Assembly (NCBI GenBank): GCA_041660405.1
Contig: JBAZWL010000005.1
Span: 124,001 to 188,000 of the forward strand
DNA: 64,000 nucleotides
Source of the DNA: Taibaiella sp041660405
GTDB taxonomy: Bacteria; Bacteroidota; Bacteroidia; Chitinophagales; Chitinophagaceae
Direction: 5' to 3'
The position numbers and the translations under genes are program-made. The notes beneath the pieces are model-generated. The model ran no database searches. It was not told the origin of the DNA and saw only the letters and a program-made list of their open reading frames with translations. Positions 8,142 through 16,235 of this stretch are shown here, piece after piece. Each line of letters begins with the position of its first letter. The stretch's first letter is position 1.

Positions 8142-8471
8142 CTAATCTACTGATTCTAAGTTTCTACTTAAAATGGAACTTGGCCCACTTATAACAGCGG
8201 TGAATTTATTCTCCCATTTAGCACCATAATATTTTGTAAGCGCAATTTCAATAGCCTTCTCGACTTTAAGAACGATATCATTTTCTGTGAAGTCGAATTT
8301 CATAATAGCGTACATACCTTTTGGTAGTAAGAGTTCCCTGTTATCATTGTCAAAAAACGATTCAGTGAACCCTTGTTTGTTCATTGCGTCATATAACGCC
8401 CGGTACTCTAGCTTTGTATTTTTTTTGTCGAGATTGTTTAATTCAATTCTTACCATGAAGTAGCTGTTCAT
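8142..8471 (-). CDS. Small protein of possible GhoS-like/ferredoxin-like fold (copy 1)
   Basis: 109 residues. The pattern is a first strand (MVRIELNNLD), a helix (YRALYDAMNKQGF), a LLLPKGMYAIM segment, a helix (VLKVEKAIEIALTKY) and a last strand (FTAVISGP). It is clearly paralogous to the 121-residue protein at 16758-17123, sharing RIEL-x3-D, LP-(K/R)-x-MY and a final (A/S)VI strand. The pattern recalls the DUF2622/GhoS family, in which GhoS is the endoribonuclease antitoxin of a type V system; the link is tentative. The start overlaps the stop of the MKIIKTFEQ gene by 4 bp, so they form an operon. Confidence 0.6.
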   Translation of the reverse strand: MNSYFMVRIELNNLDKKNTKLEYRALYDAMNKQGFTESFFDNDNRELLLPKGMYAIMKFDFTENDIVLKVEKAIEIALTKYYGAKWENKFTAVISGPSSILSRNLESVD

Positions 8472-8623
8472 ATTTTCTCTTGATCCTTTTTCTCATCTTC
8501 ATTTTCTTTTTGTTGATCTACTCTTTCTTTATCTTTTTCTTCTTCAACCGCAGTCTTAGGTTTATATACTGCCGCTCTTTTCCAATCTTCTTGATACTGC
8601 TCGAATGTTTTAATAATTTTCAT
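8468..8623 (-). CDS. Small charged protein with MKIIKTFEQY start
   Basis: 51 residues from the ATG at 8623: the MKIIKTFEQYQEDW motif followed by an almost entirely charged tail (EEEKDKERVDQQKENEDEKK). It shares its N-terminal motif and the ATATATACTG leader with the gene at 6024-6248. An upstream in-frame ATG (8668) would place this conserved leader inside the coding region and was not chosen. It is translationally coupled (ATGA) to the following GhoS-like gene. The function is unknown; the tail is probably disordered. Confidence 0.55.
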   Translation of the reverse strand: MKIIKTFEQYQEDWKRAAVYKPKTAVEEEKDKERVDQQKENEDEKKDQEKI

Positions 8624-8762
8624 ACAGTATATATTAAGATTGAAAATGAAATTTTCAGATCCTTTCATGCGGAAAAGTATATCCTAATCAGATAGAAGAC
8701 ATTGCTATTAGTAAATGTAAACTGAATAGGTATATAGGAAACAAGTAAAAGTCAGGTTTTGT

Positions 8763-8996
8763 CTACCCTTTTACTTTATGGAGAAGTTCTGCTACATCAA
8801 TATCTAATCCTCGACATATATCAAGTAAATATAAGTAAGAAGGGTTTACACCACCTGTTTCCAATCGGTGAATTGACTGAGGTTCTTTATCAATCTTATG
8901 TGCTAACTCCTTTAAGGTTAGATCTTTTTCAGTCCTTATATCCTTAATACGCTTCCCCAAAGCCTTTAATAATTCTTTCTGTGAATCAGACATCAT
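8763..8996 (-). CDS. XRE-family HTH transcriptional regulator
   Basis: 77 residues that consist almost entirely of one Cro/C1-type helix-turn-helix: LGKRIKDIRTEKDLTLKELA, then HKIDKEPQSIHRLETGGVNP and SYLYLLDICRGLDIDVAELL. Such single-domain XRE proteins commonly regulate mobile elements or act as antitoxins. No toxin partner is adjacent: the next plus-strand genes are zinc ribbons and the minus-strand neighbours are the KTFE/GhoS-like pair. The start could be either of the two leading methionines. Confidence 0.88.
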   Translation of the reverse strand: MMSDSQKELLKALGKRIKDIRTEKDLTLKELAHKIDKEPQSIHRLETGGVNPSYLYLLDICRGLDIDVAELLHKVKG

Positions 8997-9130
8997 CGGG
9001 ATAATGATACAGCCTCTATGGGTAAAATAAATAACCGGATCCGTTTATGGATCGTGAAATTTTTATTAATATTGCAATAATACAGGTAAGCCGAAAACTG
9101 ATCAGAGTAGGCACTAAAACTCAATTATCT

Positions 9131-9277
9131 ATGCCAAGTAAGTATCAATGTACCAAGTGCGGAGCAACACAATCTTTTGAAAATCGCTCACAATGCCCGA
9201 ATGGTGGATATTGTATATGGAAAAAAATATCACGATCAATCAAATCAGTATTTCTCGGATTGAATATTTACATGTAA
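9131..9277 (+). CDS. Small zinc-ribbon-like protein
   Basis: 48 residues from the ATG at 9131 (MPSKYQCTKCGATQSFENRS, then QCPNGGYCIWK). One CxxC and a second C-x5-C pair could bind a zinc ion. An ATG at 9047 would prepend 28 residues of unconvincing composition. The protein is not recognised. It sits between the divergent XRE regulator and a second CxxC protein. Confidence 0.45.
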   Translation: MPSKYQCTKCGATQSFENRSQCPNGGYCIWKKISRSIKSVFLGLNIYM

Positions 9278-9325
9278 AAATATAATATATTTTGAATCAC
9301 ATCTCTCACCGATAATACTATAAAG

Positions 9326-9511
9326 ATGAAATGTCCGCACTGTAAAAATACACTGGTGGTTAAGATGGAAACTTTAACCCTTGATGAGACTAATGAAGAT
9401 TTGAATGCCTTAGTATGTAATGAGTGCAAAACATATATCGGTATCTACCATTATAACCTAGTTGATAAAATCGACAGCTTAGGTGAACTCGTTTTAAACA
9501 TAAACCAATAA
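9326..9511 (+). CDS. Small CxxC zinc-ribbon protein
   Basis: 61 residues with CPHC at positions 3-6 and CNEC near residue 33, spaced as in a zinc ribbon (MKCPHCKNTLVVKMETLTLD ... LVCNECKTYIGIYHY). The C-terminus is a short helix. The family and role are unknown. It lies 12 bp upstream of a lipoprotein gene on the same strand, with which it may be cotranscribed. Confidence 0.55.
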   Translation: MKCPHCKNTLVVKMETLTLDETNEDLNALVCNECKTYIGIYHYNLVDKIDSLGELVLNINQ

Positions 9512-9523
9512 ACAAACTAAACT

Positions 9524-9937
9524 ATGAGGAAAATTAAGTTAGCCATAGCTGCTTTAATGATAAGCAGCACTATTATAAGTTGTGGCGGCAGCAATGCCAA
9601 TACAACCGTTTCAGAAGATGTTGATGATCCTGAAATTAAAAGGATTGACGGTATTCTTATAGATTGTAATTGGGTAGGATTAAGCAACCGTGCTTCGCAC
9701 ATCGTGGCCTTTGACGGTAAGATGTTCATTTATGTTATTCGTGATGTGCAAGATGGATATGTTCGTGAAGATGGGCGTTACACCGGAACCTATAAAATTG
9801 AAAAGGGTGAAAACAATAATTATTACGTTACCATCACCCGAAACAACGAAAATGTTATGTTTCTATTCACTAAAAATGAAAAAGACGGCTATTATCTGAA
9901 AGGTGAAATAAATTTATGGCATCAAAGCAAAACTTAA
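9524..9937 (+). CDS. Small lipoprotein of unknown function
   Basis: 137 residues. A signal peptide of type II (MRKIKLAIAALMISSTIISC) has its lipobox cysteine at residue 20, so the mature protein should be membrane-anchored. The rest alternates short beta strands (DGKMFIYVIRDVQDGYVRED, YYVTITRNNENVMFLFTKN, YYLKGEINLWHQ), suggesting a small lipocalin-like beta barrel. No specific family was recognised. A strong bidirectional terminator follows. Confidence 0.75.
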   Translation: MRKIKLAIAALMISSTIISCGGSNANTTVSEDVDDPEIKRIDGILIDCNWVGLSNRASHIVAFDGKMFIYVIRDVQDGYVREDGRYTGTYKIEKGENNNYYVTITRNNENVMFLFTKNEKDGYYLKGEINLWHQSKT

Positions 9938-10016
9938 TTATAGAGCAGGCAACTATTAGATGCCGGTTTCTACTGATAATTAAGACTTAATAGAATTTAT
10001 CAACTAACTCAGAACT

Positions 10017-10041
10017 AAAGACTACCCACCGGGTAGTCTTT
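10017..10041. terminator. Bidirectional terminator
   Basis: AAAGACTACCC / GGGTAGTCTTT form a perfect 11-bp stem with an ACC loop, flanked by A and T runs. It separates the converging lipoprotein (+) and HEPN (-) genes. Confidence 0.9.
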
Positions 10042-11001
10042 TTATTGTGATAACAGCCATGCACGAATGCTCTTGCAAACATACATTTCAAGTGTCATCA
10101 AAAGTATTTCATGTTCCTGTTCAGTTTTAAAATTATCCCAATCTAATACTGCATCTCCTAATAGTAAGTTTCCTGCATGGCTAATTTTTGAACGGATATC
10201 GTACACATTACTTAAAAAAACTTTGATTTCCTTTCCGCTTTCTTTTGAATATGTCTTAACAAACTCTATGAAGTTCTTTGTAGGTTTATATTTCGGGGTC
10301 TTACATTTTGAACATCGTTCAACCTCTTGCCCGGACAATACTCTTTCCAAATCAATAAGAGTTTCAATAGCTGATACCAATAGAATAAAGGAAACGCTTT
10401 TCATTCGACTTGAAAGGGATTTAGCCTGAGATACAAGTGCCATCGAATTGATGACAGAAGGTATTTTTCCTTTATCCAAGCTATAATATTTGTCGAATAA
10501 TTCTGTTATCGAATCTTTTCCACTTAGTTGTTGATAACCATCACCGGGTAATATTTCATAGACTTTTGAATCAATCACCGTAAAGTCCATGATTGGCGGA
10601 TACATTGCAAAATATCCGTTGATTGCGTACACGCTTTCGTCAGCGATTTGTAATGATACCGAATCAGGATCCATAGGGGTACACCACGTCAATTTATAAT
10701 CTTCTACATAGAAATGAATCCCAGTATAAACCGTAAGCTGTCGGAGCAAATCTTTTAAATAATTATTCTGAGATTCGTCAAAAGTTGGTTTACTACCGTT
10801 GAAAATGGGAGGGGCACTTTTTTTAGTAGTGATTTCGTCTATCCAATACTCTAAGTACATCGGGACCTGCGTAATATAAGTTTCAGCATTAGCACGAGGT
10901 TCAACCACAGGATAAATCTGAAATATGTCTTTGTATTTGTAATGGTCATGTATATATGTCTTACATAGCACAATAGTTTTATAATATTTCCTGTTGTCCA
11001 C
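10042..11001 (-). CDS. HEPN-domain protein (Apea-like)
   Basis: 319 residues. The N-terminal two-thirds is an unfamiliar sensor-like region rich in aromatic residues. The C-terminal ~130 residues are helical and contain R270-S-K-I-S-H275 (YDIRSKISHAGN), the RxxxxH motif of HEPN domains, in the form typical of Apea-like HEPN. A CSKC pair (230-233) precedes it. HEPN proteins are often RNases in toxin-antitoxin and phage-defence systems, so a defence role is plausible. It is a single gene with its own terminator and no antitoxin next to it. Confidence 0.65.
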   Translation of the reverse strand: MDNRKYYKTIVLCKTYIHDHYKYKDIFQIYPVVEPRANAETYITQVPMYLEYWIDEITTKKSAPPIFNGSKPTFDESQNNYLKDLLRQLTVYTGIHFYVEDYKLTWCTPMDPDSVSLQIADESVYAINGYFAMYPPIMDFTVIDSKVYEILPGDGYQQLSGKDSITELFDKYYSLDKGKIPSVINSMALVSQAKSLSSRMKSVSFILLVSAIETLIDLERVLSGQEVERCSKCKTPKYKPTKNFIEFVKTYSKESGKEIKVFLSNVYDIRSKISHAGNLLLGDAVLDWDNFKTEQEHEILLMTLEMYVCKSIRAWLLSQ

Positions 11002-11077
11002 TCTATGTTTTTTTACGAAGTTAATTATTATAATTTGCTACATTCGCAGCATATTTATATATGAAATAAATTGACCT

Positions 11078-12004
11078 ATGCACCAAAGAATTTTACTGAG
11101 CACCATTATTACCGGATTGGCATTCTCTTCATACTGTCAACAAGTATCTCAGATGAATAAGTTCACCTACAATAATAGGTGGAACATTAAGAAAGGTGAT
11201 TCCATCCAATTGGGCAAGCCATCTGATGAAACATTTAAGTTCATCTTTGATTCACCATCCGATCGAAAAAATAAAGGATATTTATCTAAATCGTCAACAG
11301 ATAAATCATACAGGGTTGAAGCAATTAAAAGGTATGTTTGGAGCTCTGATGTCGAAAACGTTTACTTGTTAATTGAAGATAATGGTGAAAGCTATTTTGT
11401 CGATTTGTATGATGCAGTTCAGAATGATGAAGTAACCTTGCCAGAGGGCGTAAGAAAGATGACATTGGTAGGTGCTGATGGAGGAATACTACCGATGAAA
11501 AACGGTACTGTTTTTTTTGAAAAAGTAATTGAAGTAAAGGGTAAGAACAAAGAGCAAATTCATGCAGCACTCAGAAAATGGTTCGCTGATTATTTTAGAG
11601 ACTCTAAAAGTGTGATACAGGTATCAGATAAAGAGGAGGGCCTAATCACAGGTAAAGGTAATTATTCCTTTTATTTGAAACAGACAGTGATGATGACTCC
11701 TATAAGCGGTCGTGTTGAGTTCACTATTAATATCAATATTAAAGATAACAAGTTCAAATATCAGATTTACGGCTTTGCCATCGAAGCCGCTTACAAATCC
11801 GTTCTACCGATTTTGAAAACTCAGATTGACCCGGTTATAAAAAGTAGTTATCAATCACAGACCTTTGAAGAAATTGCTCAGGCATTAGCATTAAATAACA
11901 ATACCAAATATTGTAATGCCATGATTGGAAAGTTGCTTTTGGTAACCTCAATGATTGATGAATCATTAAAAGAAGCTGCTAATACCGCCACTGATGACTG
12001 GTAG
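11078..12004 (+). CDS. Secreted DUF4468-domain protein
   Basis: 308 residues with an N-terminal signal peptide (MHQRILLSTIITGLAFSSYC, cleavage near SYCQQ). An unassigned region follows, with two YxxxI-type strand pairs. A DUF4468 (TBP-like fold) domain spans about residues 145-230: FFEKVIEVKGKNKEQIHAAL, RKWFADYFRD, a central VIQVSDKEEGLITGKGNY and a strand pair ending KFKYQIYGFAIE. DUF4468 proteins are common envelope proteins of Bacteroidota with unknown function. The gene is monocistronic, divergent from the HEPN gene, and ends before a strong terminator. Confidence 0.8.
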   Translation: MHQRILLSTIITGLAFSSYCQQVSQMNKFTYNNRWNIKKGDSIQLGKPSDETFKFIFDSPSDRKNKGYLSKSSTDKSYRVEAIKRYVWSSDVENVYLLIEDNGESYFVDLYDAVQNDEVTLPEGVRKMTLVGADGGILPMKNGTVFFEKVIEVKGKNKEQIHAALRKWFADYFRDSKSVIQVSDKEEGLITGKGNYSFYLKQTVMMTPISGRVEFTININIKDNKFKYQIYGFAIEAAYKSVLPILKTQIDPVIKSSYQSQTFEEIAQALALNNNTKYCNAMIGKLLLVTSMIDESLKEAANTATDDW

Positions 12005-12090
12005 TATTTATTTCGGTATTTATCAATCAGAACGGTTAGCTAAAATCCTCTAAAAACAATAGACGCTTAAATTTCAGAATGCCCATAAAG

Positions 12091-12119
12091 AAAAACAGCA
12101 CCAATGAGGTGCTGTTTTT
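12091..12119. terminator. Bidirectional terminator
   Basis: A 12-bp perfect stem AAAAACAGCACC / GGTGCTGTTTTT with a 5-nt loop lies between the converging DUF4468 (+) and lipoprotein (-) genes. Confidence 0.92.
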
Positions 12120-12129
12120 CTTAGTTTTT

Positions 12130-12582
12130 TTACCTTCTCCTACCACCGCTATGTGGCGCACTACGTGTATGCGGCCTCACATAAGTTCCGTTCTTCCGGT
12201 AGTAACCCTTTACTCTAACACGACCACCGTTATAGGTCGGTTCGACACTCTTATAAGATTTTGATGGCTCATAATTATCATCTGATGCCTTATAAATTTT
12301 GGTGTACGGTAATAGCTGATCTTCTGAAAAGCTTTCCTTTCTGTATTTTCTGAATTTAATTCTTCTTGTGTAACCACTGTAAGATTCACATGCAACATAT
12401 TTGCCCTTCCCTTCTTTTTTATACAATATCCTTGACCCTGCAGGAATAGTTACTGTCGGCTCACTACTGTTAGGCGAACTATAGATTTGAAAATCTTCCA
12501 AGGTTTCACCAGTATAAAATCCGTTATAACAGCTACTAAATCCAAGGAGGATTAAAAGCAGCAACATGTAATGCTTCTTCAT
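12130..12582 (-). CDS. Small lipoprotein, SH3-like, basic C-terminus
   Basis: 150 residues. A lipoprotein signal (MKKHYMLLLLILLGFSSC) precedes an SH3-like region (IYSSPNSSEPTVTIPAGSRI, KYVACESYSGYTRRIKF). The C-terminal RVRVKGYYRKNGTYVRPHTR tail followed by GGRRR resembles the short VKGYxRKxGTYVxPHxRS motif of many Bacteroidota envelope proteins. The function is unknown. It has its own terminator and no operon partner. Confidence 0.72.
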   Translation of the reverse strand: MKKHYMLLLLILLGFSSCYNGFYTGETLEDFQIYSSPNSSEPTVTIPAGSRILYKKEGKGKYVACESYSGYTRRIKFRKYRKESFSEDQLLPYTKIYKASDDNYEPSKSYKSVEPTYNGGRVRVKGYYRKNGTYVRPHTRSAPHSGGRRR

Positions 12583-12635
12583 GGTTTGTATTTTTTATCA
12601 AATGTATTGTTAGGACATAGACTATTCGACCAAGG

Positions 12636-13841
12636 TTATAACATTGTTATAATTGTTACCAACAATCGCAACAACGTTGCTGCTTGCAAACCTGACGAGA
12701 AAAAATTGTAACACAACAATAAACACCAAGTTATCAATAAGATCACGGGAAGAGTCCAAAGTATTGCTTCTGTAATTTTTAATCTTCCTTTTTGAATCCT
12801 TAGTTCCTTTTCCATTAGAGCAAACTTAGTTGATACCTGCTCGATACTTAATTGATGAATATTATCAACCTTTTCATTAGCGGATCGAAATATATCTTTG
12901 TAGGAGGCGATATTCTCTCTGATAAACTTTAAAGTACTCTTCTGATTGTTTATGAAAAGTTGAATCAAAATAGCAAATATTAGCAAGCCCGGTATCGTTG
13001 CGAAATTCTTAACGTCATTGATTTCCTTAAAATCGAATGTAGCTATGGATAGTGTAAAGGCCGCAGGTATTGCAATTAATTTTGTTTGAGATTCATTAAT
13101 GACGGACTGTACTTTTTGAGTAAACTCCAATGCTTTTGAATCAAGTTCGATCTTCAGTTTATTATATGAAAATTTGCTGAGATAAAATTGATATGCATTC
13201 TTATATTTTTCAAGAAATTTATCAAAATTAGACAAAAGCCATTCAAATCGGTTTTCCTTCACTTGGTCTAACGCAGTCAACATTTCATTTATAAAGATCA
13301 AGTGTTTTTCACTCTTTTCTTCATTGAAAATTATTGAAAACTCGTTTAATGCGGTTGGAGTTATTTCCTTTACAATATTTGCGGAGTAACTTATTGGAAT
13401 TAATAATGATTTTTGTTCACTAACGACAATGCAGTGATCGCCATCAGTATCGGAAAATACGAACGAAGATATTTTTTTGCTCTTGAATGAGTCAATAAAA
13501 TGGATAACCGCATCATACTGGATAATGAAATTGTTGCTACCATCACTGTAACTTTTTAACTCATCAATATAAAACGAAGAAGTTGGTGATTCATATGGAT
13601 TCTTTGCTACGAATGCTTCACAATTTTCATAATATCCAACACTATTCAGGCGCACTAATGACAACTCAAGATCAACAATCTCCCCTAAAGTTGTGGAAGA
13701 TGGTAAGTCATTCAATATACTGTTATCGTACAGGTATGTCAAGCATTCTTCGTCAGCAATCTTATAATTTCTACAAAATATACTGCCATCATGCGTTTCG
13801 CATTCTGAACTACTTATAAGATTAACAATATTAGAAAGCAT
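12636..13841 (-). CDS. Four-helix membrane protein paired with NdpA-like gene
   Basis: 401 residues, not recognised as a named family. The N-terminal ~250 residues are predicted to be soluble. Membrane helices follow at about 254-269 and 281-297, then a cytoplasmic coiled stretch (IHQLSIEQVSTKFALMEKEL), then helices at about 358-381 and 387-401. It starts 5 bp after the stop of the NdpA-like gene, so the two almost certainly form one transcript. The layout of sensor or effector domain plus two helical hairpins recalls membrane effectors of phage-defence systems, but no sequence identity to one is claimed. Confidence 0.75.
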   Translation of the reverse strand: MLSNIVNLISSSECETHDGSIFCRNYKIADEECLTYLYDNSILNDLPSSTTLGEIVDLELSLVRLNSVGYYENCEAFVAKNPYESPTSSFYIDELKSYSDGSNNFIIQYDAVIHFIDSFKSKKISSFVFSDTDGDHCIVVSEQKSLLIPISYSANIVKEITPTALNEFSIIFNEEKSEKHLIFINEMLTALDQVKENRFEWLLSNFDKFLEKYKNAYQFYLSKFSYNKLKIELDSKALEFTQKVQSVINESQTKLIAIPAAFTLSIATFDFKEINDVKNFATIPGLLIFAILIQLFINNQKSTLKFIRENIASYKDIFRSANEKVDNIHQLSIEQVSTKFALMEKELRIQKGRLKITEAILWTLPVILLITWCLLLCYNFFSSGLQAATLLRLLVTIITML

Positions 13842-13846
13842 ATTGA

Positions 13847-14884
13847 CTATGGCATTTGATCTATTAATTGTTGGGGTAAATTTTTAAACGTTAGTTCTTT
13901 CTTCGTCTTATTATAAATGACATCTTTACCGTAAAGGCTATTATCAAATTCGATTGTCATTTTTTTGTCTTTGTAAGCAACGTACTTTATAGTTTTGAGT
14001 TTTGCTTTATCTCCACTTATTATGGCACTAACACTGAATCTTTCATCAGAAGCGAATTCTTCAAAGTCATGTGGGTTTTCCCGATCCATCATAGTAGAGA
14101 TAACTCCGAGTTGTATTTCCTTTTTCTGATCTATACAATCTGTGCAATATTTGAAAATCTCATTTTGAGTTTGGATTCTCGTTTCTTTATCATAACCACG
14201 CTCATCACAGAAGGATTTAATGGCAGTGGTTAGTCTCTGTGTGGCTTCTGAACCAGTAGTTTTATCTGCACAATCAATAAAAGCCATGAAGTAGTAACTT
14301 ACGTCCTTATTGCCTTTCACAAACGACAGGTACGTGGCACTCGTGCTATCAATCTCTTCCTCAATATCATTCCATTTCGTTAAATTGATCATACAAGCAA
14401 CATCTATTTTGCTCAAATCTAAATTCTTTATATCCTCGATTGTTAAGTCCTTCTCACTAAGCGAATATCCATCCTTATTATTGATGGTTAACACAAGTAG
14501 ATAGTCGCATTTACTATCAGAGTTGAAATAATGAGCAAAAATCAAGAAGCCTCCGGTAGCAGATACTGCACTTTCAATATTGATTTTATAGTGATTTAAT
14601 GCTTCAACAGAAAATTTTATGAAGTCTTCCTTTGCAAGATATTCTTTCAGAGAGTTTTTAAATTTGGGGTTCTCATTCCCAAAAATTCCATAGTTAGGAC
14701 TTGATTTCTTAAAATAAGCTTTATTGATCTTACTGATAAACACTCTTTCTTTATCACTAACTGCAATTTGCTTCTTAGCAACTTTTACTGTTGCTTTCCG
14801 ATCACCAGCATCTTTTAAAACCTGATGAATTATAAGTCCTTTAAGGTCAATATTTTTACCTACTTGTTGAAATTCCTTTGGCAT
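13847..14884 (-). CDS. NdpA/YejK-like nucleoid-associated protein
   Basis: 345 residues. The match to the 37-kDa nucleoid-associated family (YejK/NdpA) runs over the whole length: AVSATGGFLIFAHYF (YejK has DGGFVLFCHYR), YLLVLTINNKDGYSLSEKDL, LDLSKIDVACMINLTKW, TYLSFVKGNKDVSYYFMAFI, a FKYCTDCIDQKKE segment and the final DVIYNKTKKELTFKNLPQQL. Family members bind DNA in the nucleoid. In this AT-rich island, paired with a membrane protein instead of standing alone, it more likely serves an accessory, perhaps defence, role. The leader has AGAATATACT directly before the ATG. Confidence 0.88.
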   Translation of the reverse strand: MPKEFQQVGKNIDLKGLIIHQVLKDAGDRKATVKVAKKQIAVSDKERVFISKINKAYFKKSSPNYGIFGNENPKFKNSLKEYLAKEDFIKFSVEALNHYKINIESAVSATGGFLIFAHYFNSDSKCDYLLVLTINNKDGYSLSEKDLTIEDIKNLDLSKIDVACMINLTKWNDIEEEIDSTSATYLSFVKGNKDVSYYFMAFIDCADKTTGSEATQRLTTAIKSFCDERGYDKETRIQTQNEIFKYCTDCIDQKKEIQLGVISTMMDRENPHDFEEFASDERFSVSAIISGDKAKLKTIKYVAYKDKKMTIEFDNSLYGKDVIYNKTKKELTFKNLPQQLIDQMP

Positions 14885-15204
14885 AGTATATTCTAATTAA
14901 GTGTGATGATTACCGAATGAGGCAAATTTTTTATGATACCAAAGGAATACAATTCATTTGCAAAAAAAGGAAACGACTACGCCAAAACATGACGCATTTA
15001 GACTTTAATTTACAGGAAGGTAAAGTTTCGTTGGTAACGACTCAATAGTACGATTACGAAAACGTTGATATCAATTTATTTGTGCACAAAGTAAAAATTC
15101 CAAATGAACATAGCAATCCCCACAAAAGTACCCCCTGTAAAATGGGGATTGTATTGGATCGGTTTGTTATGTACGTTGTGACATATTCAACAAATCGTAT
15201 ACCG
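14885..15204. other. Intergenic region with hairpin
   Basis: No credible gene was seen. An inverted repeat CAATCCCC (15114-15121) / GGGGATTG (15144-15151) with a 22-nt loop lies 53 bp before the next gene and may be a leader structure. The left part contains the divergent promoter region of the NdpA-like gene. Confidence 0.4.
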
Positions 15205-15450
15205 ATGAAACTAAGAATTACCACACTTGTGCTTCTCACAATCCTATTTTTTACCAATGCTGATGCTTTTGCAGGAAGAAGAAGAGCTTACAGCAGCCAC
15301 AGATCAAGTGGTCGCAGTCATCCTTACTATGGAGGTGGACATCATACAACGAGCCATGGAGGATATTATAAAGGTGGGAGTGGCAGTTCTCATAAGGGCG
15401 GTCATTACCACAACAGCAGGACTAATAACACTTACGGAAGACATAGATAA
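15205..15450 (+). CDS. Secreted Gly/His/Ser-rich small protein
   Basis: 81 residues from the ATG at 15205. A signal peptide (MKLRITTLVLLTILFFTNAD, cleaved near AFAG) is followed by a low-complexity tail rich in G, H, S and Y (YYGGGHHTTSHGGYYKGGSG). The upstream in-frame ATG at 15082 would bury the signal peptide and was rejected. Its histidines could bind metals, but no family is recognised. It is followed closely by two plus-strand genes of the same island. Confidence 0.6.
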   Translation: MKLRITTLVLLTILFFTNADAFAGRRRAYSSHRSSGRSHPYYGGGHHTTSHGGYYKGGSGSSHKGGHYHNSRTNNTYGRHR

Positions 15451-15468
15451 CAACTTAAAACAATTGAA

Positions 15469-15816
15469 ATGAGCAGCAATGTAATAGGCAGTTTTTATTT
15501 TAGAAAAACGTTCAATGGTAACCTTTTGGGTGAATTCTCAAATATTCACTTGGGAAAGATTATCACAGAATCAGCCAATATAATAACAATCTCTGAAGGC
15601 TTTGTTGGAACATATGAATCCACATGGTATGAACATAAAGAAGCAAATGCCTTAAAACTATCAATTGATTACAAGGATGATTCCAACAATCAGATATTGG
15701 AGTTGAAATGGTCGGACGGAACGAGTATTATCTATTGGGGTGAAGGATTCGTAAACGATAATGTTTTATTAGGACACTACCGGAATTTTGAACACAAAAT
15801 TGAAAAATCAAAATAA
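15469..15816 (+). CDS. Hypothetical protein, coupled to nuclease-like gene
   Basis: 115 residues with alternating strands (GSFYFRKTFNGNLLGEFSNI, FVGTYESTWYEH, LKLSIDYKDD, LELKWSDGTSIIYWGEGF), so probably a beta-rich fold. There is no signal peptide and no recognised family. Its TAA stop shares one base with the start of the next gene (TAATG), which implies translational coupling with the PD-(D/E)xK-like protein. It could be a partner or immunity protein, but that is inference only. Confidence 0.6.
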   Translation: MSSNVIGSFYFRKTFNGNLLGEFSNIHLGKIITESANIITISEGFVGTYESTWYEHKEANALKLSIDYKDDSNNQILELKWSDGTSIIYWGEGFVNDNVLLGHYRNFEHKIEKSK

Positions 15817-16217
15817 TGCTAACAGAAAATCATATCACAGATCTATTGGAAAAATATTTCATTGATCATAGATGTCAAATCTTAAGCAAACTGACCACCA
15901 AGCAGAAAGGTGTTGACCTTGTAGTAAAGGACAGCCACGGTCAAATTGTTTACATCGAGGTGAAAGGTGAAACGAGTGCGGATGAAAAGTCAAATAAATT
16001 TGGACAATATTTTTCGAAAACGCAAATATGGACCCATGGAAGTGTGGCATTGATGAAGACACTTCAGTTAATGTCTCTGCCCGAAAATCAAAATATCAAA
16101 TTTGCACTTGGCTTACCAAAAAATCATGAACCAATGTTCAGTAAGATCAAAGTCGCTTTGGATAAACTCGGTATAACTGTTTACCTCGTCTCAAATGAAA
16201 ATATCTCTATACTATAA
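15816..16217 (+). CDS. PD-(D/E)xK nuclease-like protein
   Basis: 133 residues. The core KGVDLVVKDSHGQIVYIEVK places D34, E48 and K50 in the order of the PD-(D/E)xK nuclease fold (D-x13-E-x-K), after an N-terminal helix and a short strand. This is the minimal size for a restriction-endonuclease-like domain, with no DNA-recognition part. Members act in restriction, repair or as effectors. It is coupled by TAATG to the 115-residue gene upstream. Whether it is active, and on what, is unknown. Confidence 0.65.
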   Translation: MLTENHITDLLEKYFIDHRCQILSKLTTKQKGVDLVVKDSHGQIVYIEVKGETSADEKSNKFGQYFSKTQIWTHGSVALMKTLQLMSLPENQNIKFALGLPKNHEPMFSKIKVALDKLGITVYLVSNENISIL

Positions 16218-16235
16218 AACACACACCACACTTAG

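Noticed and set aside
12636..14884. Naming the NdpA-membrane pair as Kiwa
   Set aside because: The NdpA-like protein is not a DUF4868 protein, and the membrane protein is twice the size of KwaA. Only the logic is similar.
15054..15257. 67-codon minus-strand ORF
   Set aside because: It is antisense to the start of the secreted Gly/His-rich gene and has no support of its own.
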